Of a DNA stretch of 54,339 nucleotides, positions 18,016-26,466 are shown piece after piece. The DNA is from an uncultured Bacteroidales bacterium (GTDB lineage: Bacteria > Bacteroidota > Bacteroidia > Bacteroidales > Bacteroidaceae): contig CADAJV010000003.1 in the NCBI GenBank assembly GCA_902788275.1, positions 1-54,339 of the forward strand. The letters run 5' to 3'. Both the position numbers and the translations under genes were made by a program. Position 1 is the first letter of the stretch. Every line of letters starts with the position of its first letter. The notes beneath the pieces are model-generated. The model did no database searches, was not told where the DNA came from, and saw nothing but the letters and a program-made list of their open reading frames with translations.

Positions 18016-19569
18016 ATGAAGAAAACATTATTTATATTAGTAACGAGTTTGGCTTCCGCCTTTGCCATGGCACAGGACATCTATCAGGTAGGTGAGCTTA
18101 GCACAACAGACCTCAACGGAACGGCCCGCTATGTGGGCATGGGCGGTGCTATGGGTGCACTGGGAGGCGATCTTTCGGTTATGTCGTCCAGCCCTGCAGC
18201 TATTGGACTCTACCGTCGCAACGACCTGGCTGTTACGGCCAGTCTGGTCAGTATGCCTGGAAGCAAGAAGTTTGATGACAAAGGCAACACCTATGTATCC
18301 TTCGATCAGTTGGGCTTTGTTTATTCATGGAATGTTGACCGCCCGTCGTTGAGGTTTCTTAACGTGGGCGTCAACTATCACAAAAACCACGATTTCAATC
18401 AGCTACTAAATGCCAACAACGACAATCTGGCTGCTGCAGGTTATGCCTCGCAGACATGGCAGCTGGCTGATCTTTGCAACTATTGGGGTGGGGCAGATAA
18501 GGCCACTCCGCTGGCAAACCTGGCCTACGAAGGCTACTTGCTGGGCGAAGACGGTGGCAATTACACCGCTTACAATGCTTGGGGTAACAGCTATGGCAAG
18601 GCACGCTGGGGCAGCAATCAGACGTTTGACTTCTGCATGTCGGCCAATTTCAACGACCAATTTTACTTGGGCTTCACTGCATCGGCTTACAATGTGAAGC
18701 AAAAGAGCTATATGCTTTATGGCGAGGGACTGCTTGACGTTGACCTTAACGAGGATGGCGACTATGCCATCGATAATGAGAGCAAGCTTAAGGGCAACGG
18801 CTTTGACATGAAAATTGGTTTTATTGTGCGCCCTGTTAAAGAAAGCAATTTCAAGGTTGGAGTGACATTGACCACACCTACATGGTATGAACTCAGCTAC
18901 CGTAATGACCTGCGCCTCGGTTCCTATACAGAAAGCAATGGCGACGTGGTGCCGCGCCCCTATTACTTTGACTACGACTATAACGTACGCACTCCGTGGA
19001 AAGTAGGTGTTAGCCTGGGCAACACGTTCTTTAACCGCCTGGCTGTCGGTGCCGAGTATGAGTTTGCTGACTACAGCTCATGCTCTGTTTCTTACGACGA
19101 CTTTGACGACGACTATGACTGGAATTTTAACTGGAATCATCAGACCAAGGACCGCGAGCTCAACAGTCAGCTGGATAAATACATGAAGGGCACACACACT
19201 CTTAAGGTTGGTGCCGAGCTGATGATTACCCCTAACCTCTTTGTGCGCGGCGGTTACAACCACGTGTCCTCAGCCTTTGACAAGGACGCATGGCTCAACC
19301 ACTTCATCAACAGTGCGTCGGTGGATGTAGCAACCAACACAGACTACCTTAACCTTTCGGGTATAAACCGCTTCACAGCAGGCTTAGGTGTAAAATTTGG
19401 CAAATTCTATGCCGATGCAGCATGGCTTTACCAGCACCAGCGCGGCACTCTCTATGCCTTTAATGCTGCTGAAGACCCCGATGCGCCGGTCTTTGTCAAT
19501 GCCTGCCCTGACAATCGCCTGAGCCTCAACAAATCACAGGTTCTACTTACCTTGGGGTATAAGTTTTAA
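18016..19569 (+). CDS. Outer membrane protein, OMPP1/FadL/TodX-like
   Basis: The 517-residue precursor has a signal peptide (residues 1-19, ending in AMAQD). It then has the FadL-family opening, GTARYVGMGGAMGALGGDLSVMSSSPAAIGLYRR, in which the glycine-rich segment forms the hatch. Alternating strands follow through to a C-terminal LLTLGYKF, ending in phenylalanine as outer membrane barrels do. Relatives import hydrophobic compounds or are annotated as hemin receptors in Bacteroides. The substrate here is unknown. The acidic insert YDDFDDDYDWNFNWN (about residue 360) is probably an external loop. The following small secreted-protein gene starts 46 bp downstream and may be cotranscribed. Confidence 0.82.
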   Translation: MKKTLFILVTSLASAFAMAQDIYQVGELSTTDLNGTARYVGMGGAMGALGGDLSVMSSSPAAIGLYRRNDLAVTASLVSMPGSKKFDDKGNTYVSFDQLGFVYSWNVDRPSLRFLNVGVNYHKNHDFNQLLNANNDNLAAAGYASQTWQLADLCNYWGGADKATPLANLAYEGYLLGEDGGNYTAYNAWGNSYGKARWGSNQTFDFCMSANFNDQFYLGFTASAYNVKQKSYMLYGEGLLDVDLNEDGDYAIDNESKLKGNGFDMKIGFIVRPVKESNFKVGVTLTTPTWYELSYRNDLRLGSYTESNGDVVPRPYYFDYDYNVRTPWKVGVSLGNTFFNRLAVGAEYEFADYSSCSVSYDDFDDDYDWNFNWNHQTKDRELNSQLDKYMKGTHTLKVGAELMITPNLFVRGGYNHVSSAFDKDAWLNHFINSASVDVATNTDYLNLSGINRFTAGLGVKFGKFYADAAWLYQHQRGTLYAFNAAEDPDAPVFVNACPDNRLSLNKSQVLLTLGYKF

Positions 19570-19615
19570 GGAGATTTCAAGAGTATTCTATTAGTTGTCT
19601 TAAATAAACAGCAAT

Positions 19616-20116
19616 ATGAAAAAGACAATATTCCTTTTCGTGGCGATATGCATTGCTTTTGCCGTAAAGGCTCAGAAGATTGAGCGTACATTCTGGAACA
19701 GTACCTTTGGGGTCAGCAGCGAACAGGTGTACAATAATCTCATTGACAACAACCTGCAGCCCATTCTTACCGAGGACGGAATCTTCCTAAAAGACAACAG
19801 TGTCTATGGTATTGCGTTCCAGACCATCGGCCTCAAGTTTACCTCTGAGGATGCCTTCTATAATATCTTCGGCTACAATAAGTTTGGGTCAAAGCAGGAG
19901 GCTACGGACAATCTCAATGAAGCCCTGGCCAAGTTACGCGAGCAGTATCCCAATATTCAGACCATGAGCCGAACCGAGGGATGCCTCAAGCTCTATGCCT
20001 ATGCCGACGGTGACAGCGGCGATGCCTTCTCGCTTGGCCTGTACAAGGGCAATGGCGCATTCTTTGTTCGCCTCAACATCTTTAGCGACTATCTGCTCAA
20101 GCGCGAAAAGAAGTAG
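19616..20116 (+). CDS. Small secreted protein of unknown function
   Basis: The 166-residue protein has a signal peptide (MKKTIFLFVAICIAFAVKA, cleavage before QK). I do not recognise the mature part, which alternates strands and helices. It begins IERTFWNSTFGVSSEQVYNNL and contains a helical EATDNLNEALAKLREQYP segment (about residue 100). It ends three bp before the start of the ABC exporter gene, so the two are almost certainly cotranslated or cotranscribed. A periplasmic role is inferred from the signal peptide only. Confidence 0.75.
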   Translation: MKKTIFLFVAICIAFAVKAQKIERTFWNSTFGVSSEQVYNNLIDNNLQPILTEDGIFLKDNSVYGIAFQTIGLKFTSEDAFYNIFGYNKFGSKQEATDNLNEALAKLREQYPNIQTMSRTEGCLKLYAYADGDSGDAFSLGLYKGNGAFFVRLNIFSDYLLKREKK

Positions 20117-20119
20117 CGA

Positions 20120-21910
20120 ATGTCGCTTTTCAAACTCTTTCGCAAGCTGTGGCCGTTTGTCAAGCCTTACAGATGGCTGGTGATATGTACACTTGTGCTG
20201 ACGCTCATCGGCTCCACCATTGCGCAGGTCAACGCTATTGTGCTTGACCGCACGGTGGACGCCATCAACTCACTCATTGGCGCCGGGGGTATCAGTTGGC
20301 GAGAGGCATCCAAGATTCTGATTGTCATCACGGCCATATTGTTAGGCAAAGAGCTCCTGGCGGTAGTTATCTCCTATGCTCAGAATTTCTTTGGCGAGAA
20401 GATGCGCACACTTGTGTCGCGCGACCTGGCACAAAAAGCTGTAGATCGAATACTCAGCTATCGCATGGCCTTCTTCTCACGAGGAGGCAATGAGCCAGGC
20501 AAGCTGCAGACCCGCATCGACCAGGGCGTAGGCAGTCTCTCCACCACAGTGCAGAACACTTTTATTGACCTGCTGCCCTTGTTCACCTCGGCACTGCTGG
20601 CGCTGGTGCTGATGTTTCTTGCCAATTTCTACGTGGGTCTCACGGCATGCTTCATTGTGCCGATTTACATCTGGATAACCGTCCATCAGGCCCACCGCCT
20701 GCGTGGATGGCGACAAGAGATGCGTCATTCCCGCGAGCTGAAAAGCAACGGCATTGTCAATATCATTGAGAGCATCAACGTCATCAAGTCGTTCAACCGT
20801 GAAAAGATTGAGAGCGACAAGCAGCTGGCCATCCAGACCAACCTCACGGATAATCAGTTGCGCACACGCAAGGTAATGCTCTATTACGACGGATGGAAAC
20901 GCTTTGTGCAGCAGATTGGCACCGTACTCATCATCATTCTTACGGCCTATCTGGTGCTCATCAACTATCCCGGCATGACAATAGGCAAGATTATGTACCA
21001 CGTCATGCTCTTTGCCAACGTCACGGCGCCCATCACTCAGCTGCAACGAATCTTCGACACCCTCAACGATGCTCTCATCTATGCCGAGGGCTATTTCTCG
21101 GTAGTGGAGGCCGAGCCCGACGTGGAGCCCAGGGGCTGCTATCGTCCTGAGAAGATTGAGGGCCGGTTTGAGATTTGCCATGTCGATTTCACATATCCTA
21201 ACGGCACCAAGGCTCTCCACGATATCAACATGGAGATCAGCCCTAATCAGATTACAGCCTTCGTGGGCCTCTCAGGCGCCGGCAAGTCAACTATCATCAA
21301 TCTGCTTGACAAATTTTATGAGCCGCAGCAGGGACAGATATTGCTTGACGGTGTTGACCTGCGCGAATACGACACTCAGTACCTTCGCGACAATATCGGA
21401 CTGGTGCTTCAGAAGAACCACATCTTCGAGGGAACCATTATGGAGAATATCCGCTATGGCAATCCGCAAGCCACTGAGCAGGAGGTTGAGGACGCTGCCC
21501 GCAAGGCGTACATCTACGACCAGATAATCAAGTTGCCAAACGGATTTCAGTCGCAGGCACAGCAACTCAGCGGAGGTCAGCAGCAGCGCATAGCCATTGC
21601 CCGAATGTTTCTGAAGAATCCTCCGATTATTTTCCTTGACGAACCGACAGCATCGCTCGACGCCGTGGCTACCGAGCAAATTAAGAACAGCCTTGACGCC
21701 ATCAAGCAGGGCCGCACGGTCATCATCATCTCTCACTCCATTTCCCAGATTATCGACAGCGACATGATATATGCCCTGCGCGACGGCCGGGTGGAACAGA
21801 GCGGCGACCCTGACAGCCTCTACCGCAAGGGCGGTATCTACAAGGACATCGTGGATGCCTCGGCCCGCAGCCTCAATGTTGACAAACTCGCCAAGACGAT
21901 AACAAGTTGA
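20120..21910 (+). CDS. ABC exporter, fused permease-ATPase (MsbA-like)
   Basis: The 596-residue half-transporter has an N-terminal six-helix exporter domain (about 15-320) and a C-terminal ATPase (about 350-590). The ATPase shows Walker A GLSGAGKST, signature LSGGQQQRIAIAR, Walker B IIFLDEPTASLD and the H-loop IISHSISQI; all catalytic residues are present. Family members work as homodimers or heterodimers and export lipids, drugs or peptides. MsbA-like lipid export is possible, but no motif proves it. The gene follows a small secreted-protein gene by 3 bp and converges on a glycosyltransferase gene. Confidence 0.9.
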   Translation: MSLFKLFRKLWPFVKPYRWLVICTLVLTLIGSTIAQVNAIVLDRTVDAINSLIGAGGISWREASKILIVITAILLGKELLAVVISYAQNFFGEKMRTLVSRDLAQKAVDRILSYRMAFFSRGGNEPGKLQTRIDQGVGSLSTTVQNTFIDLLPLFTSALLALVLMFLANFYVGLTACFIVPIYIWITVHQAHRLRGWRQEMRHSRELKSNGIVNIIESINVIKSFNREKIESDKQLAIQTNLTDNQLRTRKVMLYYDGWKRFVQQIGTVLIIILTAYLVLINYPGMTIGKIMYHVMLFANVTAPITQLQRIFDTLNDALIYAEGYFSVVEAEPDVEPRGCYRPEKIEGRFEICHVDFTYPNGTKALHDINMEISPNQITAFVGLSGAGKSTIINLLDKFYEPQQGQILLDGVDLREYDTQYLRDNIGLVLQKNHIFEGTIMENIRYGNPQATEQEVEDAARKAYIYDQIIKLPNGFQSQAQQLSGGQQQRIAIARMFLKNPPIIFLDEPTASLDAVATEQIKNSLDAIKQGRTVIIISHSISQIIDSDMIYALRDGRVEQSGDPDSLYRKGGIYKDIVDASARSLNVDKLAKTITS

Positions 21911-21968
21911 CAAGAGTTTCCATTTTCAATTTAGCAAGTACCTGTCAACTTGCCAACTCATCAACCCG

Positions 21969-23066
21969 TTAACTTTTATAGAATTCTAAATATTGCCGGG
22001 CCACGGCAATATGGCTGTGGTGGCGGCGGATATACTCCATGCTTTGGCGGGAGAGGTCCTCAATTAGGGTGGGGTGCTCCACCAGGCGCACCAGTTCCTG
22101 ATAGACCGACTCTTCGTTGGGCTGCACATTGACAATGGGGCGCAGCTCCTTCTCGCCGAGAATCTCGTAATTCTCCGGTTCGCCGCCGCTGACCACCACC
22201 ATACCCTGAGCCATGGCCTGCAAGGCATTCATGGCGGGGGTGTAAGAATAAAGTTGGTCGAGCATCACATGGCTGTCGTTGAGCATCTTGACATACTCGG
22301 CAAACGGCACCGACTCAGCCACGCTGACCTGGCAGCGCCCGGGATAGTCGGCCTCCACGCGGCGCAGCGCCTTGAGCATTATATCGGTGCCCTTGTATGC
22401 GGAGCGGGCCTTTTGCACCCCGACAAAGAATTTCACTATGCCGTCGTCAGCTTTGCGTAGCTTTTGCCTGCTCTCGTCAACAACAATAGGGAATGGTATA
22501 AACCTCAGTTTTTCAGAAAAATAGTGATTATAGCTCGCGTAATACTCGTAGAGTCCTGCAATAATACCGTCACAGTCGTTGGCCACCTGGTCGTTGAGCA
22601 CACCCTTGGCGCCGCGCAGCCAGTCGGCAATCATCAGGTCGTTGTCGGCATTATGGCGCAGCTCAGAGCCGATATTGAAATCGCTGTAGCGGAAAGTGCG
22701 GCAGTTCAAGCCGGCCTTGACCCAGTATTTGTCAATGCCAAAGGCCCCCATGAAGACCTTGCCGTTGTTGCGGCGCAGTCGGCGATAGAAGGGCATGATG
22801 CGCTCAGCCTTCAGGTCGAGAAACACGGGATTGATGAGCTGCACCACATCGTAGCCCTTCAGACGGGGCCACACCTGGGCGAGCCTCACCAGATATTTCA
22901 CTCCGCTGATTAAGCTGCGGCCACGGCGCACAATGGATATGTCGCGCGGGTAATCCTTCCAGCGGTCGCCGTCAGACACCACCGTGACGTCATGCCCCAG
23001 GGCGCGCAGCCCCTCGGCCAGGGTCCAGTGAACATTGCTATATTCTCCTACCAGCAGAATTTTCAT
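21969..23066 (-). CDS. Glycosyltransferase, GT-B fold (family 4-like)
   Basis: The 365-residue protein starts MKILLVGEYSNVHWTLAEGLRALG, the usual first strand and glycine-rich loop of a GT-B fold transferase. In the C-terminal half it has KARSAYKGTDIMLKALRRVE and a donor-binding region NALQAMAQGMVVVSGGEPENYEIL (about residue 280), consistent with a GT4 E-x-E-like acceptor end. It probably transfers a sugar in surface polysaccharide or glycolipid synthesis, but donor and acceptor are unknown. It stands alone on the minus strand, convergent with the ABC exporter. A promoter-like TAACTTCG lies only 4 bp before the start codon. Confidence 0.78.
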   Translation of the reverse strand: MKILLVGEYSNVHWTLAEGLRALGHDVTVVSDGDRWKDYPRDISIVRRGRSLISGVKYLVRLAQVWPRLKGYDVVQLINPVFLDLKAERIMPFYRRLRRNNGKVFMGAFGIDKYWVKAGLNCRTFRYSDFNIGSELRHNADNDLMIADWLRGAKGVLNDQVANDCDGIIAGLYEYYASYNHYFSEKLRFIPFPIVVDESRQKLRKADDGIVKFFVGVQKARSAYKGTDIMLKALRRVEADYPGRCQVSVAESVPFAEYVKMLNDSHVMLDQLYSYTPAMNALQAMAQGMVVVSGGEPENYEILGEKELRPIVNVQPNEESVYQELVRLVEHPTLIEDLSRQSMEYIRRHHSHIAVARQYLEFYKS

Positions 23067-23148
23067 AATGCGAAGTTAAGCATTTCGCCTTGGGTAACGA
23101 GCAGAAATGGTAAAGAAATTGCTTTTTCCCCTCCGAAAAACAAACGTT

Positions 23149-23337
23149 AATGCGAGCTTGTGCGTTTTTATCGCGTGCTTACACAATATAATCGCGTGCT
23201 GACACAATCTAATCGCGTGCTTACACAATCTAATCGCGTGCTTACGCAATATAATCGCGTGCTTACGCAATATAATCGCGTGCTTACGCAATAAAATAAC
23301 GCTGCGACATAACCTAAACGCGTCGAGCCGTAATAAT
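23149..23337 (+). repeat. 21-bp tandem array A (ATCGCGT type)
   Basis: Six near-perfect 21-bp units begin with ATCGCGTGCTTAC at 23170, 23191, 23212, 23233, 23254 and 23275. They are flanked by degenerate units at 23149, 23296 and 23317, the last containing CGCGTCGAGCCG. There are no spacers, so this is not a CRISPR. The period equals two turns of B-DNA. The minus strand is open through the array only because 21 is divisible by 3. Confidence 0.9.
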
Positions 23338-23484
23338 TCCTAAGGAATTTTCAAAAATTCTTAAGTAATTTTAAATTATTTCTAAGGAATTTTTCAAAAT
23401 TCTTAAGGAGTTTTCAAAAATCTCTAAGAAACTTTCAAAAATCTCTAAGTAATCTTTGAAAATTCCTAAGAAATTATTAAATTT
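23338..23484 (+). repeat. 21-bp tandem array B (CTAAG type), abutting array A
   Basis: Seven 21-bp units begin at 23338, 23359, 23380, 23401, 23422, 23443 and 23464. Each has (C/T)TAAG at offset 3 and most have a TTTTCAAAAAT-like AT tract in the second half. The array continues the 21-bp register of array A without a gap but with an unrelated unit sequence. The last two units supply the -33 and -7 boxes of the promoter for the HU-like gene. Confidence 0.85.
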
Positions 23485-23485
23485 G
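23455..23485 (+). promoter_or_regulatory. Promoter of the HU-like gene
   Basis: TTTG (23455-23458) and TAAATTTG (23478-23485) are 19 bp apart, a full match to the Bacteroidetes promoter. Transcription would start near 23491, giving a leader of about 135 nt before the ATG at 23627, long enough for regulation. Confidence 0.75.
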
Positions 23486-23626
23486 TACAGTCTTAGATTA
23501 TGCGAGTGCGCGCTAAGGTTGCGTTACCACGAAGTTTGATTGCGGCTTCACGCGATTAAAATCCGCGCGCTTGGGATAATTCCCCGCGAGAACGAGAAAA
23601 TAATCATTAACTTAAAATAAAATTGT

Positions 23627-24214
23627 ATGGAACTCAATTGTATCTTGATGCGCAGTAAGACGCTCAACGGTGGCAGGGGCACTAAGATTTTCCCCAAGGT
23701 GGCAAATTACGACCGTACCAGGGCCGACGAATTCGTGGAGAAGGTTTCGCAGCTGTGCCATGTGCCGCGCGGCCAGGTTCTCAACGTGCTGTCAAGCGTG
23801 GCCGATGTGCTGACCACGGAGATCGGCAACGGCCACACGGTGACCATTCAAGACCTGGGCACGTTTGGCGTGTCGATGAAGGGTGACGTGCTGCCCGACG
23901 ACAACGGTGTGCTGCAGCTGAGAAATGCCAGAGTGGCAGGCGTCAACTTCTCGCCCGCCAGACGGCTAAAGAGTGAACTGTCGCATACTAAGTTCACCCT
24001 CATCAGCCACAACGTGAAGGAGATTAAGCAGCCCACCGACGAGCAACTGATGGACGCAGCACGCCGTGCCACCAACGAGCACGGCTACATCATCCGCCAG
24101 GGCTTCGCCGCTGCCGCCGACATCAGCTACAGCTACGCCGGCAAGACCCTCAACCGCCTCGCCGACGAGGGCAAGCTCGAGCGCGAAGGCGTCGACCGCT
24201 ACAGGATAAAATAA
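23627..24214 (+). CDS. HU-like DNA-binding protein with C-terminal extension
   Basis: The 195-residue protein matches the Bacteroidales HU-like histone family. Residues about 25-125 form an HU/IHF-type domain: RADEFVEKVSQLCHVPRGQVLNVL, then the IQDLGTFGVSM beta region and NARVAGVNFSPARRLKSEL. Residues about 130-195 add a helix-rich domain ending KTLNRLADEGKLEREG, which looks like a winged-helix-type segment. HU proteins bend and compact DNA with little sequence specificity; what the extension adds is unknown. The start at 23627 is used (alternative ATG 23648). The gene stands alone, with a long leader and a 336-bp repeat block directly upstream, and ends in a strong terminator. Confidence 0.82.
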   Translation: MELNCILMRSKTLNGGRGTKIFPKVANYDRTRADEFVEKVSQLCHVPRGQVLNVLSSVADVLTTEIGNGHTVTIQDLGTFGVSMKGDVLPDDNGVLQLRNARVAGVNFSPARRLKSELSHTKFTLISHNVKEIKQPTDEQLMDAARRATNEHGYIIRQGFAAAADISYSYAGKTLNRLADEGKLEREGVDRYRIK

Positions 24215-24238
24215 CCGTTTACCAATAAATGCTAACCG

Positions 24239-24286
24239 ATAACCGTTGACTAAGTCCGCGACTTGCCAACGGTTATTGATTTTTAG
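24239..24286 (+). terminator. Terminator after the HU-like gene
   Basis: ATAACCGTTG (24239-24248) and CAACGGTTAT (24267-24276) form a perfect 10-bp stem followed by TGATTTTTAG. Confidence 0.85.
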
Positions 24287-24325
24287 TTACTCTCGTACGC
24301 CCCGTGATGCAGTGGGGCATAAAGA

Positions 24326-24354
24326 ACGGCTGCCGACGTAGTGCCGACAGCCGT
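24326..24354 (-). terminator. Terminator of the sigma/DUF4252 operon
   Basis: ACGGCTG and CAGCCGT (with a further two pairs past one mismatch) form a GC-rich hairpin. On the minus strand it is followed by TTCTTTA. It lies 36 bp past the stop of the last DUF4252 gene. Confidence 0.6.
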
Positions 24355-24390
24355 AGGTTATTCCCTTTCGGACGCGCTGATATGTTTAAC

Positions 24391-24858
24391 TTATTTGTTC
24401 AGCGATTGAAGCAAGTTCATCAGCTGCTCTTTGTCTGCTTTGATATTTGCAGACAGCACGACTCCGTCTTCATCATCTGCTACAACAAAGGCAATGGTGC
24501 TGCGCGTTTCTCCATATTGGATATAGATTCTCACCTTGTCGGTGCCGTCGTTAACATTGACTAGCAAATCGCTGCCGTTTTTCTGGCAGATTTTGTTGGC
24601 CTGGGTGAACAGCTTGTCGATTGATTTTTTCTTGCTGGTAATCAGAATTACGATATCCTTCGGGTCGAAAGTGTCAATCAATTCACGGCTGTTGCCGATG
24701 TTGATGTCCTTTACCTTGATTCCCTCGTCGGGGATTGAGTCGAACTGCAGGCACTGCACGTCTTTTATCTTGGCCAGCTTGGCAAAGGGATTCTCGGCCT
24801 TGATGCCGGTGAGGCACAGGGTCAGTGCCACGAGGATGAGTGACAGTTTTAGTTTCAT
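24391..24858 (-). CDS. DUF4252 family protein, third copy
   Basis: The 155-residue protein has an N-terminal signal peptide (MKLKLSLILVALTLCLTGIKA). Its mature part has the DUF4252 pattern: a short helix KLAKIKDVQCLQFDS, an ELIDTFDPKDIVILITSKKKS strand-helix, and a beta hairpin VRIYIQYGETRSTIAFVVADDEDG. It ends in an NIKADKEQLMNLLQSL helix. The role of DUF4252 is unknown. It is the last gene of the sigma-factor operon and a diverged paralogue of the two genes before it. Unlike the second copy it has no clear lipobox cysteine. Confidence 0.82.
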   Translation of the reverse strand: MKLKLSLILVALTLCLTGIKAENPFAKLAKIKDVQCLQFDSIPDEGIKVKDINIGNSRELIDTFDPKDIVILITSKKKSIDKLFTQANKICQKNGSDLLVNVNDGTDKVRIYIQYGETRSTIAFVVADDEDGVVLSANIKADKEQLMNLLQSLNK

Positions 24859-24895
24859 AGTATGTATCGGTTTTAAGTTTATTTTGAGAATGTCT

Positions 24896-25363
24896 TTAGC
24901 TTTTTCCTATGAGTTTTGCGAGGTCAACTGATTTTATTTTGGCGGAGAGGGAGACGACGCCGGTTTCACCGTCATCCTCTTTGCCGACAATCATAAGGCT
25001 GGTGCGCTTGCCCTTTTGCTTTATATAGATGTCTGTGTGCTCGCCCTCTTCACTGGCTTTCAAGGCGAGCTCGTAGCCGTTGTCCTTGGCAATATGGCGT
25101 GCTTCATTGTAAAGCTTGTCAGCAGCCTGCTCATTGTCAGTGCCATAGACATAGAGGTTGCGCAGACTTTTGACATTGATGCCGTCCAGCTCTTTGCCTA
25201 AATCACTCTTGCCTGAGCCGACCAGGGCCATGACCCAGTTGGGGAGATGGATGTGGTGCACCTCGTCTATGTGGCCCAGTGCTTTGACGGGATGAGAACG
25301 AAAGCTGCAACTGCTGAGCATCGCAACGGCCATGAAGGCCAGAAGAAGAGTCTTGAGTTTCAT
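24896..25363 (-). CDS. DUF4252 family lipoprotein, second copy
   Basis: The 155-residue precursor has a lipobox (LSSC, Cys19), so it is probably a lipoprotein. The mature part resembles DUF4252: NVKSLRNLYVYGTDNEQAADKLYNEARHIAKDNG, then EEGEHTDIYIKQKGKRTSLMIVGKEDDGE and a closing VDLAKLIGKS helix. The strand-loop-strand ending in an acidic DDGE turn is shared with its two neighbours. It lies 3 bp from the first copy and 37 bp from the third. Function is unknown; the operon implies an envelope role controlled by the ECF sigma factor. Confidence 0.85.
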   Translation of the reverse strand: MKLKTLLLAFMAVAMLSSCSFRSHPVKALGHIDEVHHIHLPNWVMALVGSGKSDLGKELDGINVKSLRNLYVYGTDNEQAADKLYNEARHIAKDNGYELALKASEEGEHTDIYIKQKGKRTSLMIVGKEDDGETGVVSLSAKIKSVDLAKLIGKS

Positions 25364-25366
25364 GGT

Positions 25367-25870
25367 TTATTGTTCCTCTTTGTTTTTGTCTTGTTTCTGG
25401 GACTCGGCGACCATCTTCTCAATGTCGTCAAAGGTAAAGGTGCCGCTGACCGCAACAATGTTGGTCTCCTCTTCCTCGCTGGCTGCTATGAGGACATAGT
25501 TTTCCGCTTTACCTTCCATGAAGTAAATGGTTACTTTCTCGCCCTCTTCGGTGGCCTTGACCAGGACTTCAGCTTTGTCTTTCTTGACGGTCTCGGCAAT
25601 GTCGGCCTGCAGCTTGGCAATAGTCGGCTTGTCTTCCGAACTCACCACCTGCACGCAGGTCAGCTTGTCGGCGAGGGCGCTGAAGTCGCGGCCCCCGACG
25701 TCTGAAAATTTGTTGGCGCCCACCAGCTTGAGCATGGCCTTGCCCACATAGACATAGGTGGCATTCTTGTTGTCTTCATACTTCTCGATGAACTCCAGTT
25801 GGGCGCTGGCTTGGAGGCAGAAGAGCATCATTACGGCAGCAAGTGCCGATTTCAAGTGTCTTGTATTCAT
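25367..25870 (-). CDS. DUF4252 family protein, first copy
   Basis: The 167-residue precursor has a signal peptide (ends QASAQ) followed by a DUF4252 domain. FIEKYEDNKNATYVYVGKAML precedes a long helix-strand unit, and EEGEKVTIYFMEGKAENYVLIAASEEEE forms the shared hairpin. The C-terminal DDIEKMVAESQKQDKNKEE is a charged tail. The ATG at 25870 is chosen because the upstream start (25894) would overlap the end of the previous gene, whereas 25870 leaves a 10-bp gap. It is the best match of the three to the usual family layout. Confidence 0.85.
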   Translation of the reverse strand: MNTRHLKSALAAVMMLFCLQASAQLEFIEKYEDNKNATYVYVGKAMLKLVGANKFSDVGGRDFSALADKLTCVQVVSSEDKPTIAKLQADIAETVKKDKAEVLVKATEEGEKVTIYFMEGKAENYVLIAASEEEETNIVAVSGTFTFDDIEKMVAESQKQDKNKEEQ

Positions 25871-25880
25871 AACAGTAATT

Positions 25881-26444
25881 TTAGGTTGTTTCAATATTGA
25901 GATTCTCTATATATGACAGTCCGCGGTCTAAGTTTTTGCAAAGCAGGGCTATGGCTTCCTCGGCCTTACTCATGGCGAGGTCGGTCTCGTTGATGGCCAT
26001 CTCGGTGTAGGCCTGTGCCTCGTCAATAACGGGCTTCTCCTGCTCAACGGAGGCCGAAGTCGCTTTGCGCTGCCTATGGCGCACTGGGGCCTTGGCCATC
26101 AGCCTTGTCTCTGGCTGTACAACGGGCTGCTGTACCACGGTGTCGGCAGGTGTGGCAGTGTCGGTCGTTTCCCGAATAGTCTCTGCCTGGACTATTGCCG
26201 GCTGGCTGTCCTTGCTACGCGAGAGGAACAGCGTGACGACAACGAGCAGTGTGGCGCAGGCAGCAGCTATGTAGAGCCACGGGGTGCGGCGGCGGGCTAA
26301 GGGCTTGACCTTCCGGTCACCATCAATGCGAGCCATGACGCGGTCGGCAAAACCGGCCGACAGCCTGGGCTGTGTCTGGCCGTCGTGGCGGCGGCGCAGT
26401 GCCTCGCGGAGCAGAGGGTCGTTGGGGATTGTGTTGATTGCCAT
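25881..26444 (-). CDS. Single-span membrane protein, probable anti-sigma factor
   Basis: The 187-residue protein has a cytoplasmic N-terminal part (about 1-55), a basic stretch ARRRTPW and one transmembrane helix (about 56-75, LYIAAACATLLVVVTLFL). The C-terminal part is presumably periplasmic. It follows the ECF sigma gene by 22 bp, the normal position for the cognate anti-sigma factor. A zinc-binding anti-sigma HxxxCxxC motif is not present. The anti-sigma role is therefore inferred from position and topology, not from a domain match. Confidence 0.6.
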   Translation of the reverse strand: MAINTIPNDPLLREALRRRHDGQTQPRLSAGFADRVMARIDGDRKVKPLARRRTPWLYIAAACATLLVVVTLFLSRSKDSQPAIVQAETIRETTDTATPADTVVQQPVVQPETRLMAKAPVRHRQRKATSASVEQEKPVIDEAQAYTEMAINETDLAMSKAEEAIALLCKNLDRGLSYIENLNIETT

Positions 26445-26466
26445 GGTGAGGAAGTTTTTTATAAGT

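Noticed and set aside
21904-21951. AAGTTGAC/GTCAACTT inverted repeat between convergent genes as a terminator
   Set aside because: The loop is 32 nt and there is no U tract on either side, so the support is too weak.
23076-23291. Open frame encoding repeated RKHAIIL-like heptapeptides on the minus strand
   Set aside because: It stays open only because the 21-bp repeat is a multiple of three. It has a TTG start without a ribosome binding site and lies entirely in array A.
23149-23484. CRISPR array
   Set aside because: Units are directly joined with no unique spacers, and no cas gene is in the window.
24391-25870. DUF4252 genes as one frameshifted gene
   Set aside because: Each has its own signal peptide, full domain and stop, so they are three complete paralogues.
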